A DNA stretch of 64,000 nucleotides from Promicromonospora sp. AC04 (GCF_003058225.1 NZ_QBUG01000003.1:62001-126000), one strand, 5' to 3'; counted from the first letter of the stretch, positions 51,922-60,588 are shown. Numbers and translations: made by a program. The notes: generated by a model from the letters alone, not told the origin.

Positions 51922-52977
51922 GTGACGACGGAAAGGCAGGCGCGGGCGCCGCGATCCCCGGGCCGGGCCCGCTACCGGCTGCGCACGGTGCGCCCGGACG
52001 GCACGCCCGTCTACCGGTACCCGCTGCGCCTTGGCATGCCGCCGATCCAGGTCACCCGGATCGACTTCGAGGTGGACCACCCGCACCTGCCGCCGGACCA
52101 CCGGCACGCGCACGACTTCCTCGTGCTCGTCTACATCGAGCGGGGCGGGGGCGCGGTAGCCCTCGACGGCCGGACGACGCCGCTGCGCGACGGCGACCTG
52201 CACGCCATCCCGCCGGGACAGGCGATCGGAGCCGCGACGCTCGCCGACCTCCAGCACTGCCGGGCGTGGAGCGTGGCCTTCACGCCCGACGCCGTCCCCT
52301 CGCTCGCCTCGGTCTCGCCCCTCGCCTGGGCGCACCACCCGCTCCTGGCGCTGTTCGCCACCGACTTCGCCACGGACGCAGCCGCCGACCAAGCCACGGA
52401 CACCGCCAGCACCAGCACCAGCACCAGCACCAGCACCAGCAAACACACCGCCGGCTCCGCCCTCCCGACCCTGCCCGCCATCGCGAGCGCCAACGTCCCC
52501 GAGGCCGAGCGCCCCCGCTGGTCGGCATGGTTGACGGAGCTGACGGAGGAGCTGGCGGAGCCCGGCCGGGTAGGGGCGCGCGATGCGGCGTCCGCCCTGC
52601 TGACGCGGATCCTGATCGCGGCGGCGCGGCTGGCGCCGTCGGCCCCCGCGCCGCCCGACCCGCTCGTGACCCGCGTCTTCGACGAGATCGAGGCGACGTT
52701 CGGCGACCCGGTCTCGGCGGCCGACGTCGCTCAGGCGCTGGGCTACACGCCCGGCTATCTGACCACGGTGGTCCGCGAGCGCACGGGCCGCACTCTGCTC
52801 GAGTGGATCACCGAACGCCGCATGACCGAGGTGCGCCGGATGCTCCGCGACACCGACCTGCCGCTCGCCGTCGTCGCCGCGCGCACGGGCCTGCGGGACG
52901 CCACCTACCTGGTGCGGCGGTTCAAGGACCGGTACGGGATCACGCCGGACCGCTGGCGCCGGAACGAACGGGCCTGA
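51922..52977 (+). CDS. AraC-family regulator
   Basis: About 351 residues from GTG 51922 (ATG 51853 is an alternative). N-terminal cupin sensor (DFEVDHPHLPPDHRHAHDFLVLVYIERGGG), then a disordered TSTSTSTSTS linker, and a C-terminal AraC DNA-binding domain (VSAADVAQALGYTPGYLTTVVRERTGRTLLEW and LRDATYLVRRFKDRYGITP). Likely regulates the divergent methyltransferase. Inducer unknown. Confidence 0.88.
   Translation: MTTERQARAPRSPGRARYRLRTVRPDGTPVYRYPLRLGMPPIQVTRIDFEVDHPHLPPDHRHAHDFLVLVYIERGGGAVALDGRTTPLRDGDLHAIPPGQAIGAATLADLQHCRAWSVAFTPDAVPSLASVSPLAWAHHPLLALFATDFATDAAADQATDTASTSTSTSTSTSKHTAGSALPTLPAIASANVPEAERPRWSAWLTELTEELAEPGRVGARDAASALLTRILIAAARLAPSAPAPPDPLVTRVFDEIEATFGDPVSAADVAQALGYTPGYLTTVVRERTGRTLLEWITERRMTEVRRMLRDTDLPLAVVAARTGLRDATYLVRRFKDRYGITPDRWRRNERA
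52408..52440 (+). repeat. ACCAGC hexanucleotide tandem repeat
   Basis: About 5.5 copies of ACCAGC inside the AraC gene encode the TSTSTS linker between sensor and DNA-binding domains; in-frame length changes would leave the protein intact. Confidence 0.85.
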
Positions 52978-53025
52978 GCGAGCGGGGTGAGTTTGGTGTT
53001 GCCATCGGCTACTTTTGGGGCACGC

Positions 53026-53040
53026 ATCGGCAAGGCCGAT
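53026..53040 (+). promoter_or_regulatory. short hairpin ahead of the amino-acid ABC operon
   Basis: ATCGGC-AAG-GCCGAT (53026-53040) is a perfect 6-bp stem with a 3-base loop, 28 bases before the binding-protein start. It could be an operator half-site or a 5' UTR hairpin. Confidence 0.35.
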
Positions 53041-53067
53041 ATGTGTCACTCATCGAACGGAGCCTCC

Positions 53068-53865
53068 ATGTCTCGCAACCGCGCCCTCATCACGGTCACC
53101 GCGGCCTCGGCCGCCCTCCTGGCCCTGACCGGCTGCGGCAGCTCCGGCGAGCCCGGCGGCCCGGGCGAGGAGCTCGGGCTGGTGTCCGGGGACACGCTCA
53201 CGGTCGCCACCGAGGGCACCTACCGCCCGTTCAGCTACCACGACGAGTCGGACGAGCTGGTGGGGTACGACGTCGAGGTCGCCGAGGCCGTCGCCGAGAA
53301 CCTCGGCGTGGAGATCGAGTTCCAGGAGACCCAGTGGGACGCGATCTTCGCGGGCCTCGACGCGGGTCGCTTCGACACCATCGCGAACCAGGTGACGATC
53401 ACCCCGGAGCGCGAGGCCGACTACGTCTTCTCGACGCCGTACACCGTGTCGACCGGCGTGCTCGTGGTGGCTGCGGACAACAACGACATCGCCAGCTTCG
53501 CCGACCTCGACGGCAAGACCAGCGCCCAGTCGCTCACCAGCAACTGGAACGACCTCGCCAAGGAGAACGGCGCGACGGTCGAGGCCGTCGAGGGCTGGGC
53601 GCAGGCCGTGGCACTGCTGGAGCAGGGCCGCGTGGACGCCACGATCAACGACAGCCTGACCTACCTCGACTACGCGAACACCGAGGACGCCTCGGGCATC
53701 AAGGTCGCCGCGGAGACCGAGGAGGAGTCGCAGTCGGCATTCGTCGTGACGCCGGAGCGCGAGGCCCTCGCCGAGGCGATCGACGGCGCCCTGGAGGACC
53801 TGCGCGCCGACGGTACGCTCGCCGAGCTGGGCGAGAAGTACTTCGGCGAGGACGTCTCCGAGTGA
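53068..53865 (+). CDS. ABC transporter substrate-binding lipoprotein (polar amino acid)
   Basis: A 265-residue solute-binding lipoprotein of the SBP_bac_3 family. Lipobox LALTGC puts the lipidated Cys at residue 23. ATG 53068 follows GGAGCC. Core landmarks are EGTYRPFSYHDES and YDVEVAEAVAENLGV. Best match is cystine/polar amino-acid binders (TcyA/FliY-like). First gene of a three-gene importer. Confidence 0.9.
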   Translation: MSRNRALITVTAASAALLALTGCGSSGEPGGPGEELGLVSGDTLTVATEGTYRPFSYHDESDELVGYDVEVAEAVAENLGVEIEFQETQWDAIFAGLDAGRFDTIANQVTITPEREADYVFSTPYTVSTGVLVVAADNNDIASFADLDGKTSAQSLTSNWNDLAKENGATVEAVEGWAQAVALLEQGRVDATINDSLTYLDYANTEDASGIKVAAETEEESQSAFVVTPEREALAEAIDGALEDLRADGTLAELGEKYFGEDVSE

Positions 53866-53909
53866 GCGTCCGCGCGACACTTCTCCGCTGACCGCGGGGA
53901 GAGGGATAC

Positions 53910-54569
53910 ATGGACTGGCAGCTCGTCGCCGACTCGTTCTGGCCGCTCCTGCGCGGCGGCCTCACCGGCACCATCCCGCTCGCTCTTGTGTCGTTCGCGT
54001 TCGGGCTGGTGCTCGCGCTCGTCGTGGCGCTGCTGCGGCTGTCGCCGAACCCGGCGCTGTCGTGGATCGGCCGCGCGTACGTGTCGGCCATCCGCGGCAC
54101 GCCGCTCCTGGTGCAGCTGTTCATCATCTTCTACGGCATGCCGAAGCTGGGGATCGTCTTCGAGCCGTGGCCCGCCGCCATCACCGCGTTCTCCCTGAAC
54201 GTGGGCGGCTACGCGGCCGAGGTGATCCGCGCGGCGATCCTGTCCGTGCCCAAGGGGCAGTGGGAGGCGGGCTGGACGGTGGGCATGTCGCCGGCCCGGA
54301 CGCTGGGCCGGATCATCCTGCCGCAGGCCGCGCGCGTGTCGGTGCCGCCGCTGTCGAACACGTTCATCTCGCTGGTCAAGGACACGTCGCTGGCCACGGT
54401 CATCCTGGTGACCGAGATGTTCCGCAAAGCGCAAGAGATCGCCGCGTTCTCCAACGAGTTCCTGCTGATCTACACCGAGGCGGCCCTGATCTACTGGATG
54501 TTCTGCACCGTGCTCGCCACCGGCCAGAACGCGATCGAGAAGAGGCTGGACCGCTATGTCGCGCACTGA
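53910..54569 (+). CDS. amino-acid ABC transporter permease
   Basis: A 219-residue HisM/TcyB-type permease with five membrane segments. VSAIRGTPLLVQLFIIFYG and the EAA-loop EAGWTVGMSPARTLGRIILPQA are typical of the polar amino-acid family. GGGGAGAGGG just before ATG 53910 serves as ribosome-binding site. Its 3' end overlaps the ATPase start by 14 bases. Forms the membrane channel of the importer. Confidence 0.93.
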   Translation: MDWQLVADSFWPLLRGGLTGTIPLALVSFAFGLVLALVVALLRLSPNPALSWIGRAYVSAIRGTPLLVQLFIIFYGMPKLGIVFEPWPAAITAFSLNVGGYAAEVIRAAILSVPKGQWEAGWTVGMSPARTLGRIILPQAARVSVPPLSNTFISLVKDTSLATVILVTEMFRKAQEIAAFSNEFLLIYTEAALIYWMFCTVLATGQNAIEKRLDRYVAH

Positions 54570-55515
54570 GGACGTCTCGAACGGGGATCTCCCGAACGAG
54601 GACGCCCGGACCGCGGACCTGTTGATCGCCCGCGGCATCCAGAAGTCGTTCGGCGACAACCATGTGCTGCGCGGGGTGGACCTGAACGTGCGGCGCGGCG
54701 AGGTGATCGCCTTGATCGGCCCGTCGGGCAGCGGCAAGACGACGATGCTGCGCTCGCTCAACGGCCTGGAGACGCCGGACGCCGGGGTGCTGGAGCTCGA
54801 CGGCGGGCCCGTGGTCGACTTCGCGGCACAGGCCGGTGTCGGGCACGAGGCGGGGAGCGACGCTGAGGTTGGCGCCGAGTCCGAGAACGGCGCCGGGTCC
54901 GAGGACGCCGCCGGGTCCGAGGACGCCGCCAGGACGACGGGCGCCCGGGGCTGGTCCCGCCGTCGGGCCGCCGCGCGCCTGGCCAAGGCGAACCGCGCCG
55001 CCCTGCGCGACCGGTCAGCGATGGTGTTCCAGCACCACAACCTGTTCCCGCACCGCACGGTGCTGGAGAACGTGATCGAGGGCCCGACCCAGGTCCAGCG
55101 GGTCCCGCGCGCGACGGCGATCGGCCGCGCCGAGGAGCTGCTGGCCCGCGTCGGCCTCGCCGACAAGCGCGATGCCTATCCGCACGAGCTGTCCGGCGGC
55201 CAGCAGCAGCGCGTCGGGATCGTGCGCGCGCTCGCGCTCCAGCCGGACCTGCTGCTGTTCGACGAGCCGACGTCGGCCCTCGACCCCGAGCTGGTGGGCG
55301 AGGTGCTGACCGTGATGAAGGAGCTCGCGGACGAGGGCTGGACCATGGTGGTGGTGACCCACGAGCTGCAGTTCGCGCGCCAGGTCGCGAACGAGGTGCT
55401 GTTCCTCGACGGCGGCGTGGTGGTCGAGCGCGGCGCCCCCGCGCAGCTGTTCAGCAACCCGGCCGAGGACCGCACCCGCCGCTTCCTCGACCGGATCCTG
55501 CACCCGCTCGACTAG
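54556..55515 (+). CDS. amino-acid ABC transporter ATPase with inserted acidic segment
   Basis: A 319-residue GlnQ-type ATPase. Walker A GPSGSGKTT (55-63), Q-loop VFQHHNLFPH (Gln159), signature LSGGQQQR, Walker B LLLFDEPTSALD, and the switch His in VTHE. A normal subunit is about 245 residues; here about 53 extra residues (88-140) rich in Glu/Ala/Gly and then Arg separate Walker A from the Q-loop. The insertion includes an 18-bp direct repeat. All catalytic motifs are intact, so the importer should work. Confidence 0.93.
   Translation: MSRTEDVSNGDLPNEDARTADLLIARGIQKSFGDNHVLRGVDLNVRRGEVIALIGPSGSGKTTMLRSLNGLETPDAGVLELDGGPVVDFAAQAGVGHEAGSDAEVGAESENGAGSEDAAGSEDAARTTGARGWSRRRAAARLAKANRAALRDRSAMVFQHHNLFPHRTVLENVIEGPTQVQRVPRATAIGRAEELLARVGLADKRDAYPHELSGGQQQRVGIVRALALQPDLLLFDEPTSALDPELVGEVLTVMKELADEGWTMVVVTHELQFARQVANEVLFLDGGVVVERGAPAQLFSNPAEDRTRRFLDRILHPLD
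54892..54927 (+). repeat. 18-bp direct repeat in the ATPase insertion
   Basis: GCCGGGTCCGAGGACGCC occurs twice head to tail (54892-54909, 54910-54927), preceded by a degenerate copy; encodes AGSEDA repeats. Suggests the insertion grew by local duplication. Confidence 0.8.
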
Positions 55516-55555
55516 CTGCGGCTTGTATCCCGCGCCGGGACCTGTCAGCCGGCGG

Positions 55556-55669
55556 CTGCAGACTTTGTCGTACCCCGATCTGCCGAGTGCAGACCTTGTT
55601 GCGGGTACGGGGTCACTATCCGCAACAAGGTCTGCACTCACTGATGACCGGAGGTAAAGAAGTCTGCAG
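55556..55669. terminator. nested double hairpin between convergent genes
   Basis: Inner stem: GAGTGCAGACCTTGTTGCGG (55585-55604) pairs perfectly with 55620-55639, loop 15. Outer stem: CTGCAGACTT (55556-55565) pairs with AAGTCTGCAG (55660-55669). The outer arm resembles the inner one (GCAGACyTTG), as if one hairpin was duplicated. Terminates the ABC operon and the MFS gene. Confidence 0.75.
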
Positions 55670-55680
55670 TCGGATACCGG

Positions 55681-56871
55681 CTAGGCAGGCACCGCCAGCC
55701 GGTGCCGCACCACGTAGCCCAGGGCGAAGGCGCCCAGGGCGGCCGCCGTGGCGGCCGCACCGAGCAGGTCGAGCCAGCCGGCCCCGAACGGCAGCACGCT
55801 GGCGCCCAGGACCGGCGCGAGCGCGATGCCGACGTACATCGCCGTGGAGTACCAGGACAGGGCCACGCCCGCGGTGGCGGGGTCGACGTCGACCAGGCGG
55901 TGCTGGACGGGTACGAGGGCCGCCATGTTGACCACACCCCAGACCCCGAACACGATGGCGGTCGCGACGTACGAACCGCCCACCGCGAACAGCGCGACGA
56001 GGGCGAGCGTGTCCACGGCCAGGGCGACGACGGCGGTGGTCCGCGCGCCGAACCGGTCGGTGAGGTGGCCGCCGAGCCAGTTGCCGATCACCCCGCCGAC
56101 GCCGTAGACCCCGAGCAGCACCGCGAGAGCGGTCCCGCTGCCGTCGGTCGCCTCGTGGGTCACCGCCGAGCTGAAGACGTAGACCACGTTGAACGCGACG
56201 GTGAGCAGCAGGGCCGCGAGCAGGGCCAGCCCGATCCGGCCGTCGCGCAGCACGGCGAAGCGTGCCGAGAGGCTGGGCACCGCGCCCGCCGGCATGCCCC
56301 GGGTGAGGAGGGCGATGGCGACGCCGAGCAAGGCGGCGAGCACCGCGATGGTCCCGAGGGCGAGCCGCCAGCTGCCGAGGGAGGCGAACGCGGTGCCGAG
56401 CGGGGAGCCGACGGCCATGGCCAGCGTGAACCCGAGGCCGACCACCGAGAGCGCCCGTCCGCGCTGCTCGGGAGGAACGATCGTGGGGGCCACGGCCATG
56501 GCGGCCGGCATGAGCGCCGCTCCGCCGACGGCGGCGAGGGCGCGGCCGATGTTGAACATCGTGATGTCGCTGGCGAGCGCCGCGACGGCGATCCCGACTG
56601 CGGTCAGCCCAAGCCCGGTCCCCATCAGGGCGGCGCGCGAGGTCCGGGCGAAGACGACGGAGACGACCGGGGAGAGGACGGCGACGATGATCGCGTACCA
56701 GGTGATCGCGTAGCTGACGGTGCTCGGCGTGACGCCGAGGCTGTCGGCGATCTGCGGGAGCACACCGGCGATGACGAACGCGTTGGTGGCGACGACGAAC
56801 AGCGCCGCGGCGATCAGCGAGATCCTGAGGTAGGCGCCGCGCAGCGAGTAGGATTGTTCGATGAACGTCAT
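55681..56871 (-). CDS. MFS drug/sugar efflux transporter (AraJ-like)
   Basis: A 396-residue 12-TM major facilitator of the AraJ/PbuE group (ITWYAIIVAVLSPVVSVVFAR; WLGGHLTDRFGARTT). Such proteins export arabinose, purines or drugs. The divergent ArsR-family gene and the palindrome between them suggest substrate- or metal-controlled expression. The start ATG 56871 is 17 bases from the operator. Confidence 0.88.
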   Translation of the reverse strand: MTFIEQSYSLRGAYLRISLIAAALFVVATNAFVIAGVLPQIADSLGVTPSTVSYAITWYAIIVAVLSPVVSVVFARTSRAALMGTGLGLTAVGIAVAALASDITMFNIGRALAAVGGAALMPAAMAVAPTIVPPEQRGRALSVVGLGFTLAMAVGSPLGTAFASLGSWRLALGTIAVLAALLGVAIALLTRGMPAGAVPSLSARFAVLRDGRIGLALLAALLLTVAFNVVYVFSSAVTHEATDGSGTALAVLLGVYGVGGVIGNWLGGHLTDRFGARTTAVVALAVDTLALVALFAVGGSYVATAIVFGVWGVVNMAALVPVQHRLVDVDPATAGVALSWYSTAMYVGIALAPVLGASVLPFGAGWLDLLGAAATAAALGAFALGYVVRHRLAVPA

Positions 56872-56887
56872 ACCGTTCAGCGTACTT

Positions 56888-56913
56888 AACCGTTCGATAG
56901 TTGTCGAACGGTT
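56888..56913. promoter_or_regulatory. palindromic ArsR-family operator
   Basis: AACCGTTCGA (56888-56897) faces TCGAACGGTT (56904-56913): a perfect 10-bp dyad with a 6-base centre, between the divergent MFS (start 56871) and ArsR-family (start 56953) genes. Binding there would cover both promoters. Confidence 0.75.
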
Positions 56914-56952
56914 TCACGAACTCGTTCCGATCCCATTCAGCCGAGGTGAGCC

Positions 56953-57267
56953 ATGGCCGACGACGACCCCTTCCCGATCCCGGACATGGCCGAGGTCGAG
57001 CTCGTCGACGTGCTCCGGGCCCTCGGTGACCCCGCACGCCTCCAGATCGTGCGCAAGGTGGCCGACGGCGAGCCGTGGCCCAAGACCGACGACACCTGGG
57101 GCCTGAACATCTCGAAGTCGACCCTGTCGCACCACTTCCGCACCCTGCGGGAGTCGGGGCTCACGCGCACGATCGTGCACGGGCGCACGCACGACATCCA
57201 GCTGCGGCGTGCGGAGCTCGACAAGAAGTTCCCCGGCCTGATCGACGCGATCCTGCGCGAGGGCTGA
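56953..57267 (+). CDS. ArsR-family winged-helix regulator
   Basis: A 104-residue ArsR/SmtB-type repressor: LRALGDPARLQIVRKV and NISKSTLSHHFRTLRESGL hold the winged helix. No Cys pairs are seen, so it may sense something other than As(III). GAGGTGA is five bases upstream of the ATG. Divergent from the MFS gene across the palindrome; convergent with the thiamine-precursor operon. Confidence 0.9.
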   Translation: MADDDPFPIPDMAEVELVDVLRALGDPARLQIVRKVADGEPWPKTDDTWGLNISKSTLSHHFRTLRESGLTRTIVHGRTHDIQLRRAELDKKFPGLIDAILREG

Positions 57268-57282
57268 CCCCGGCACTTCCCG

Positions 57283-58101
57283 TCAGTACTCGAGGGCTGC
57301 CAGCACCTCGTCCCGGGTCGGGTCCGCGGTGTCCAGCACCACCCGGCCCGGCCGGGCGCTGAGCACGACCACGCGGTCGGCCAGGGCGAGCGCTTCGTCG
57401 ACGTCGTGCGTCACGAGCACCACGGCCCGCTGCCCGACGGCGGGGCCCGCGCTCGCTGCCGGCTCGCCCGGGAGGTCGCCCGCGGGCCCGACCCCGACGA
57501 GCCCCACCCCCGCCAGCCACTCGTTCATCCGCCGCCGCGTGATCGGGTCCAGCGCGCCGAACGGCTCGTCGAGCAGCAGCACGGGACGCCCGGCCAGGCA
57601 GGTCCGGAGCAGCGCGAGCCGCTGCCGCATGCCCCCCGACAGCTCGTGCGGCCAGGCGCGCTCGAAGCCCGACAGCCCGAACGTCTCGAACAGCTCGGCG
57701 GCGCGCGCCTCGGCGTCGGGCCGCGGGATCCGCGCGATCCGGGCGCCGAGCAGGGCGTTGGACCACGCCCGGCGCCACGGCAGCAGCCCGTCCCGCTGTG
57801 GCATCCACGCGGTGACGGGCCCGCCGCCCCCACCCCACGAAGCCGTTGCTCCGCTGCGGGACTTCGCGGGGACCCCGAGCGCGGCTCCGCCGTCGGGCAG
57901 CGTGGGCAGGGCGAGCGTGCCGGAGACCGCCGCGCCCGGCGGCAGCAAACCGCCGAGCGCGCGCAGCAGCGTCGACTTGCCGCACCCCGACGGCCCGACG
58001 ACGGCGACGAACTCGCCGTCGGCCACCGCGAGGTCCACCCCGTCCAGCGCCGCGACGTCGCCGAACCGGACGCCCAGCCCACGCGCCTCGAGGACGCTCA
58101 C
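57283..58101 (-). CDS. ABC transporter ATPase (thiamine-precursor operon)
   Basis: A 272-residue ATPase related to nitrate/sulfonate/HMP importers (SsuB/ThiZ-like). GTG 58101 overlaps the preceding gene by 4 bases. Walker A GPSGCGKST (36-44), signature LSGGMRQRL, Walker B LLLDEPFGALD, and VTHDVDEAL. Two Gly/Pro/Ala-rich loops interrupt it (about 68-93 and 205-225). Last gene of the riboswitch-controlled operon, expected to energise uptake of a thiamine precursor. Confidence 0.9.
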   Translation of the reverse strand: MSVLEARGLGVRFGDVAALDGVDLAVADGEFVAVVGPSGCGKSTLLRALGGLLPPGAAVSGTLALPTLPDGGAALGVPAKSRSGATASWGGGGGPVTAWMPQRDGLLPWRRAWSNALLGARIARIPRPDAEARAAELFETFGLSGFERAWPHELSGGMRQRLALLRTCLAGRPVLLLDEPFGALDPITRRRMNEWLAGVGLVGVGPAGDLPGEPAASAGPAVGQRAVVLVTHDVDEALALADRVVVLSARPGRVVLDTADPTRDEVLAALEY

Positions 58102-59216
58102 GGCCGGCTCTCGCCCGGCTCGACCGAGCCCGCTCCGTCCGAGCCCGTCCCGTCCGAGGCCTGCTCCTCCGAGCCCTTCGCGTCCGAGTCCGGCAGGTAC
58201 TCGTCGGTCCAGGCGGCGTCCGTGTCGAAGCCGGGCTCGGTCAGACCCTCCTCCTCGAGGAACGCGACGAACTCGTCCCACACCTCGGCCCGCTGCGTGC
58301 CCCAGTCACCCGACGCGTACTGCGGGCCCAGCCACCGCGCGCTCGCCGAGACCAGCTCCGGGTCGAGCTCGGGCGCGGCCGCCAGCAGCACCTGCGCCGC
58401 ACGGTCGGGGTCGGCCGCGGCCTCCTCGTACCCGCGCGACAGTGCCGCCAGGAACCCGCGCGCGACGTCGGGGTCCTCGTCGAGCAGCTTCTGGGACGTC
58501 GCGACGAGCGGCGTGTACCAGTCGGGGATGCAGTCGAAGTGGTCGCGGAAGGCGATCGTGTCGACGTCGAGCCCGTCGACCTCGCCCAGCCGGATCGTGT
58601 CCCACGCGTCGAACACCCACGCGGTGTCGAACTGGTCCTCCGTGAGGCCGATGCGGAAGTCGTCGCTGACCAGGGGCGTGAACTCGACCTTCGCGGGGTC
58701 GCCGCCGTCGCACTCGACGAGCTTGCTGATCAGGGCCTTCTCGAGGTCGGACTCGTACGAGCCGTACCGCTTGCCCTCGAGGTCCTTGGGGCGGGTGATC
58801 CCGTCCTCGGACAGGCTGATCAGGGACGACGTGTTGTGCTCGATGACCGTGGCCACGGAGACGACGTCGGCCCCCGCGGCCCGCGCCGGGACCAGGCCCT
58901 CCGCGACGGAGTAGGCGAAGTCGGCCTGGCCGGCCGCGACGAGCTGCAGACCGGAGGTCTCGCCGGGCTCGACGATCTCGACGTCGAGCCCCTCCTCCTC
59001 GAACCAGCCCTCCGACTGGGCGAGGTAGAGGCCGGAGTGGTTGGTGTTGGGCGTCCAGTCGAGCACGACGGTCACCTCGCGCAGGCCGCCGTCGGACGCC
59101 GCCTCGGACGGGCCGGCCGCGCACCCGGCGAGGGCCAGGGGCACGATCGCGGCGAGGGCCAGGGCGGCTGCGCGGGACGAGCCGACACCGGAAGGGACGA
59201 TGCAGGAGAGCTTCAT
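58098..59216 (-). CDS. ABC transporter binding lipoprotein (NMT1/THI5-like)
   Basis: A 372-residue lipoprotein; lipobox LALAGC (Cys32). It matches the NMT1/THI5-like family (VVLDWTPNTNHSGLYLAQSEGWF at about 49-71), whose bacterial members bind hydroxymethylpyrimidine or related thiamine precursors. C-terminal 30 residues are acidic and low in complexity. ATG 59216 has GAAAGGAAAG upstream and overlaps the permease stop (ATGA). Same operon as the thiamine-binding protein. Confidence 0.9.
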   Translation of the reverse strand: MKLSCIVPSGVGSSRAAALALAAIVPLALAGCAAGPSEAASDGGLREVTVVLDWTPNTNHSGLYLAQSEGWFEEEGLDVEIVEPGETSGLQLVAAGQADFAYSVAEGLVPARAAGADVVSVATVIEHNTSSLISLSEDGITRPKDLEGKRYGSYESDLEKALISKLVECDGGDPAKVEFTPLVSDDFRIGLTEDQFDTAWVFDAWDTIRLGEVDGLDVDTIAFRDHFDCIPDWYTPLVATSQKLLDEDPDVARGFLAALSRGYEEAAADPDRAAQVLLAAAPELDPELVSASARWLGPQYASGDWGTQRAEVWDEFVAFLEEEGLTEPGFDTDAAWTDEYLPDSDAKGSEEQASDGTGSDGAGSVEPGESRP

Positions 59217-60043
59217 GACTTTCCTTTCTGCCACGGCGTCGCGACGCGGGTCAGCGTCGCGACGAGGGCGAAGAACAGGCCGGACAGGAGGGCGATCAGG
59301 ACGACGCCCACGAAGATCTGGTCCACGGCGTACGCCTTGCGGGACCGCTGCACGAACACACCGAGCCCGGACTGCCCGGCGAGGTACTCGGCCACCACGG
59401 CCGCGCCCACCGCGTACGTCGCGGCGACCCGGAGCCCCGCGAGCGCCCCCGGGATCGACGCCGGCAGCCGCACCAGCAGGAACTGGTCCAGGCGCGTGCC
59501 GCCCAGGCCGGCCACCATGTCGGAGTGCTCGGCGTCGACCGCGCGCATGGCGCCCACCGCCGAGACGAGCACGGGGAAGAAGACGGTGAGCGAGACCAGG
59601 ATCACCTTGGGCAGCAGGCCGAAGCCGGCCCACAGGATCATCAGCGGCGCGAGCACCACCACGGGGACCGTCTGCGTGAGCACGACCAGGGGATACACGG
59701 CGTCGCCGGTCACGCGAGAGGCCGTGACCAGGATGCTCAGCACCAGGCCGGCGACCGTGCCGAGCGCGAGCCCGGCCACGGCCTCCGTGAGCGTCGTCGC
59801 CACGTGCGGACCGAGCAGGGGCGCCACTTCGACGGCGGTCCGCGCCACCTGCGACGGCGCGGGCAGCACGAACTCGGGCACGCCCGCCAGGCGCACCCAC
59901 GCCTCCCAGACCGCGAGCAGCACGACGACGGTGGCGAGCGGGGCCACGATGCGCCCCGCCCGCCCCCGTCCGACGACGGGCCGCGATCCGGCCGCGGGCA
60001 ACCGTCGGACGGCGGCCCGCCCGCGGCGAACGACCTGGCTCAC
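59213..60043 (-). CDS. ABC transporter permease (thiamine-precursor)
   Basis: A 276-residue permease with six membrane segments. GTG 60043 overlaps the preceding stop (GTGA). The EAA loop reads DMVAGLGGTRLDQFLLVRLPASIPGALAG. Similar to ThiX/SsuC proteins. The Arg-rich first 30 residues precede TM1. Confidence 0.9.
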   Translation of the reverse strand: MSQVVRRGRAAVRRLPAAGSRPVVGRGRAGRIVAPLATVVVLLAVWEAWVRLAGVPEFVLPAPSQVARTAVEVAPLLGPHVATTLTEAVAGLALGTVAGLVLSILVTASRVTGDAVYPLVVLTQTVPVVVLAPLMILWAGFGLLPKVILVSLTVFFPVLVSAVGAMRAVDAEHSDMVAGLGGTRLDQFLLVRLPASIPGALAGLRVAATYAVGAAVVAEYLAGQSGLGVFVQRSRKAYAVDQIFVGVVLIALLSGLFFALVATLTRVATPWQKGKS

Positions 60044-60333
60044 GCCCGGAACTTGGTGACGAGGTCCGCGATGGTGGGGCCGGCGTCGTCGGCGCCCTGG
60101 CTGACCTTGATGTTGGACTGGACGCCGTCGGCGCCCGCGGCGAGCGTCGCCTCGTGGACGGCGCGCAGCAGCGCCCACACCTCGTCGGGGCTGCCCTGGA
60201 CGAACGTCCCCATGGCGCCCACCTCGTAGGTGAGCCCGGACGCCTGGATGACGGCGATGGCGGCGTCGACGTACGCGTACTTGGCGTCGGGCGTGCCGCT
60301 GGGGCGGGGAGAGACCTGGATCTCGGCGAGCAT
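60040..60333 (-). CDS. thiamine-binding (MTH1187/YkoF-like) protein
   Basis: A 97-residue protein of the MTH1187/UPF0045 thiamine-binding family: MLAEIQVSPRPSG and YEVGAMGTFVQGSPDEVWALL are typical. It binds thiamine-like ligands in the cytosol. ATG 60333 has GGAGG six bases upstream; a longer start is not needed. First gene after the TPP riboswitch, overlapping the permease by 4 bases. Confidence 0.92.
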   Translation of the reverse strand: MLAEIQVSPRPSGTPDAKYAYVDAAIAVIQASGLTYEVGAMGTFVQGSPDEVWALLRAVHEATLAAGADGVQSNIKVSQGADDAGPTIADLVTKFRA

Positions 60334-60440
60334 GTGCGACCTCCGTGCACGGGCAGGCCAGAGGTCGCCGATCCTGACTTCAGGGCGCGCGGCCACGTCC
60401 CCCTCGGGGACGGCCTCGACCGAACGCCCGTGCCGTCAGG

Positions 60441-60541
60441 CACGTCCTTCCGCTGGCATTACCCAGTTCAAGTGATCGGGTCGACGGCGTCGGGCAAGAG
60501 CCCAGGCCATCCTCTCAGCCCGGCTACCCCGAGCTCCCCGC
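60441..60541 (-). promoter_or_regulatory. TPP riboswitch (THI element)
   Basis: Reading the minus strand from 60541 the conserved parts appear in order: the GGGGUAGCC-type P1/P2 start, CTGAGA (60518-60513), a variable P3 hairpin, ACCCGAT...CTTGAACTGG (versus ACCCGUxGAACCUGAUCUGG), GTAATGCCAGCG and GGAAGG. It is followed by a GTGCC-TGAC-GGCAC hairpin and another GC-rich stem before the first gene, probably the expression platform. It should turn the operon off when thiamine pyrophosphate is plentiful. Confidence 0.92.
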
Positions 60542-60588
60542 GTTGGCGCACACACCGTACATCCCCTCGCCGCCCCAACGGAACGCCG

